Below are positions 63,501 through 64,000 of a stretch of 64,000 nt of DNA, piece by piece. The stretch spans positions 8,793,784 through 8,857,783 of the forward strand of contig JAGGNK010006559.1 in NCBI GenBank assembly GCA_017590115.1, read 5' to 3'. This stretch comes from Montifringilla adamsi. Taxonomy: Eukaryota; Chordata; Aves; Passeriformes; Passeridae. How positions within the stretch are numbered: the first letter of the stretch is position 1; each line of letters opens with the position of its first letter. The notes beneath the pieces are model-generated. The model had not been told where the DNA came from. It made no database searches and was given only the letters and a program-made list of their open reading frames with translations. Both the position numbers and the translations under genes were made by a program.

Positions 63501-64000
63501 TGTGTTCAGCTGTGGACACTAAATTTTATCCATGGCTGATAAAGAGTTCAGTAACAAGTTAGGCTCAGAGTTCCTAATATATTTTAAATCAAGACATATG
63601 TTTTACTAATCAAACTACATTACCATAGGCTTACCATTACTTACTACATAACCAAAATGTTCAGCCTTTCGTAGTTTTTCAAGTTACTTATTTGTTTCGG
63701 AGATGGCAGCTACTTGGAATGCCTCGGTTTTGGCCCACTCAGGCTTTGGCTTGCTCAAACACATTAGTCATGATCTTAAGAAAGTAGAAAAAAGACAGCC
63801 TCTGCTGATGTTCTGTACTCCTGGAAATTAACCTGCAGCTCCTTCAAAGCGATCTCCTGAATCTGAAGCAAGCAACATGTCAGTCTGCCCATGTCCTTGT
63901 ATGTCATTTGCTTTCATTGACAATGAGAACCCTGACTGATTTCCTGAGGCCATTTTGACATTTTCACACTAAAATAATGTGGTTCTACCTAATGTATCTC
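57562..64000. other. AT-rich non-coding DNA
   Basis: No gene or repeat family recognised in the last 6.4 kb. Overlapping plus frames at 59074-59380 and 59466-59858 (94 to 130 codons) lie in a slightly GC-richer stretch but have no recognisable domain. A weak exon-like segment at about 61695-61750 (acceptor TTTTTCTTTAG, donor GTAAGA) lies inside a 117-codon frame (61428-61781). GC-richer patches at about 60890-60990 match no family I know. Confidence 0.5.

Noticed and set aside
1..64000. tRNA, rRNA, known microRNA, CRISPR, operon or prophage
   Set aside because: Nothing with the needed structure or sequence was seen. The repeat content shows vertebrate nuclear DNA, so bacterial-type features are not expected.

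Overview
The window looks like bird nuclear DNA: AT-rich, gene-poor, intergenic or deep-intronic sequence. The main reason is its repeats. Several pieces of CR1, the dominant avian LINE, are recognisable by their reverse-transcriptase and endonuclease motifs and by the ATTCTATGATTC-type 3' terminus. Several long terminal repeats (LTRs) resemble widespread avian endogenous retrovirus families. The attribution to birds, and probably to Neoaves or passerines, rests on recalled family resemblance and not on a database search.

Layout. 1-10 kb: mostly unique AT-rich DNA, with a possible LTR-like block (about 1.13-1.56 kb), an assembly gap of six Ns inside a C/A tract (5928-5933) and one exon-like segment (9476-9539). 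10-12 kb: two plus-strand CR1 reverse-transcriptase fragments and a 13-bp-arm inverted repeat. 13.7-14.3 kb: an unidentified CpG-richer block. 16-19 kb: a (TTTTC)25 pentamer array and a (GT)18 array. 21.6 kb: an open frame behind a strong acceptor, ending at a stop that overlaps AATAAA. 26.1-26.4 kb: an internally deleted minus-strand LTR. 32 kb: (TA)16. 35.4 kb: a plus-strand CR1 3' tail. 38.9-41.8 kb: two head-to-tail partial LTRs of the 26-kb type, then a 2.1-kb minus-strand CR1 and a T/G-rich tract. 43.8-44.9 kb: two short tandem duplications. 48.8-50.0 kb: a second long minus-strand CR1, interrupted by a 33-T run. 53.1-53.5 kb: an unidentified GC-richer block. 54.96 kb: a 29-nt exon-like segment with strong splice signals. 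56.5-57.6 kb: a nearly complete solitary LTR with TATA box, polyadenylation signal and internal minisatellite. 57.6-64 kb: AT-rich DNA with nothing recognised.

No confident protein-coding gene, tRNA, rRNA, CRISPR array or operon is visible. The longer open frames are antisense or out-of-frame readings of CR1 or LTR sequence, simple-repeat translations, or short frames without recognisable domains. Four to six segments have exon-like signals, but each could be chance. I saw no evidence of a new biological system. The best leads are the small exon-like segments, the LTR tandem and the unidentified GC-richer blocks.
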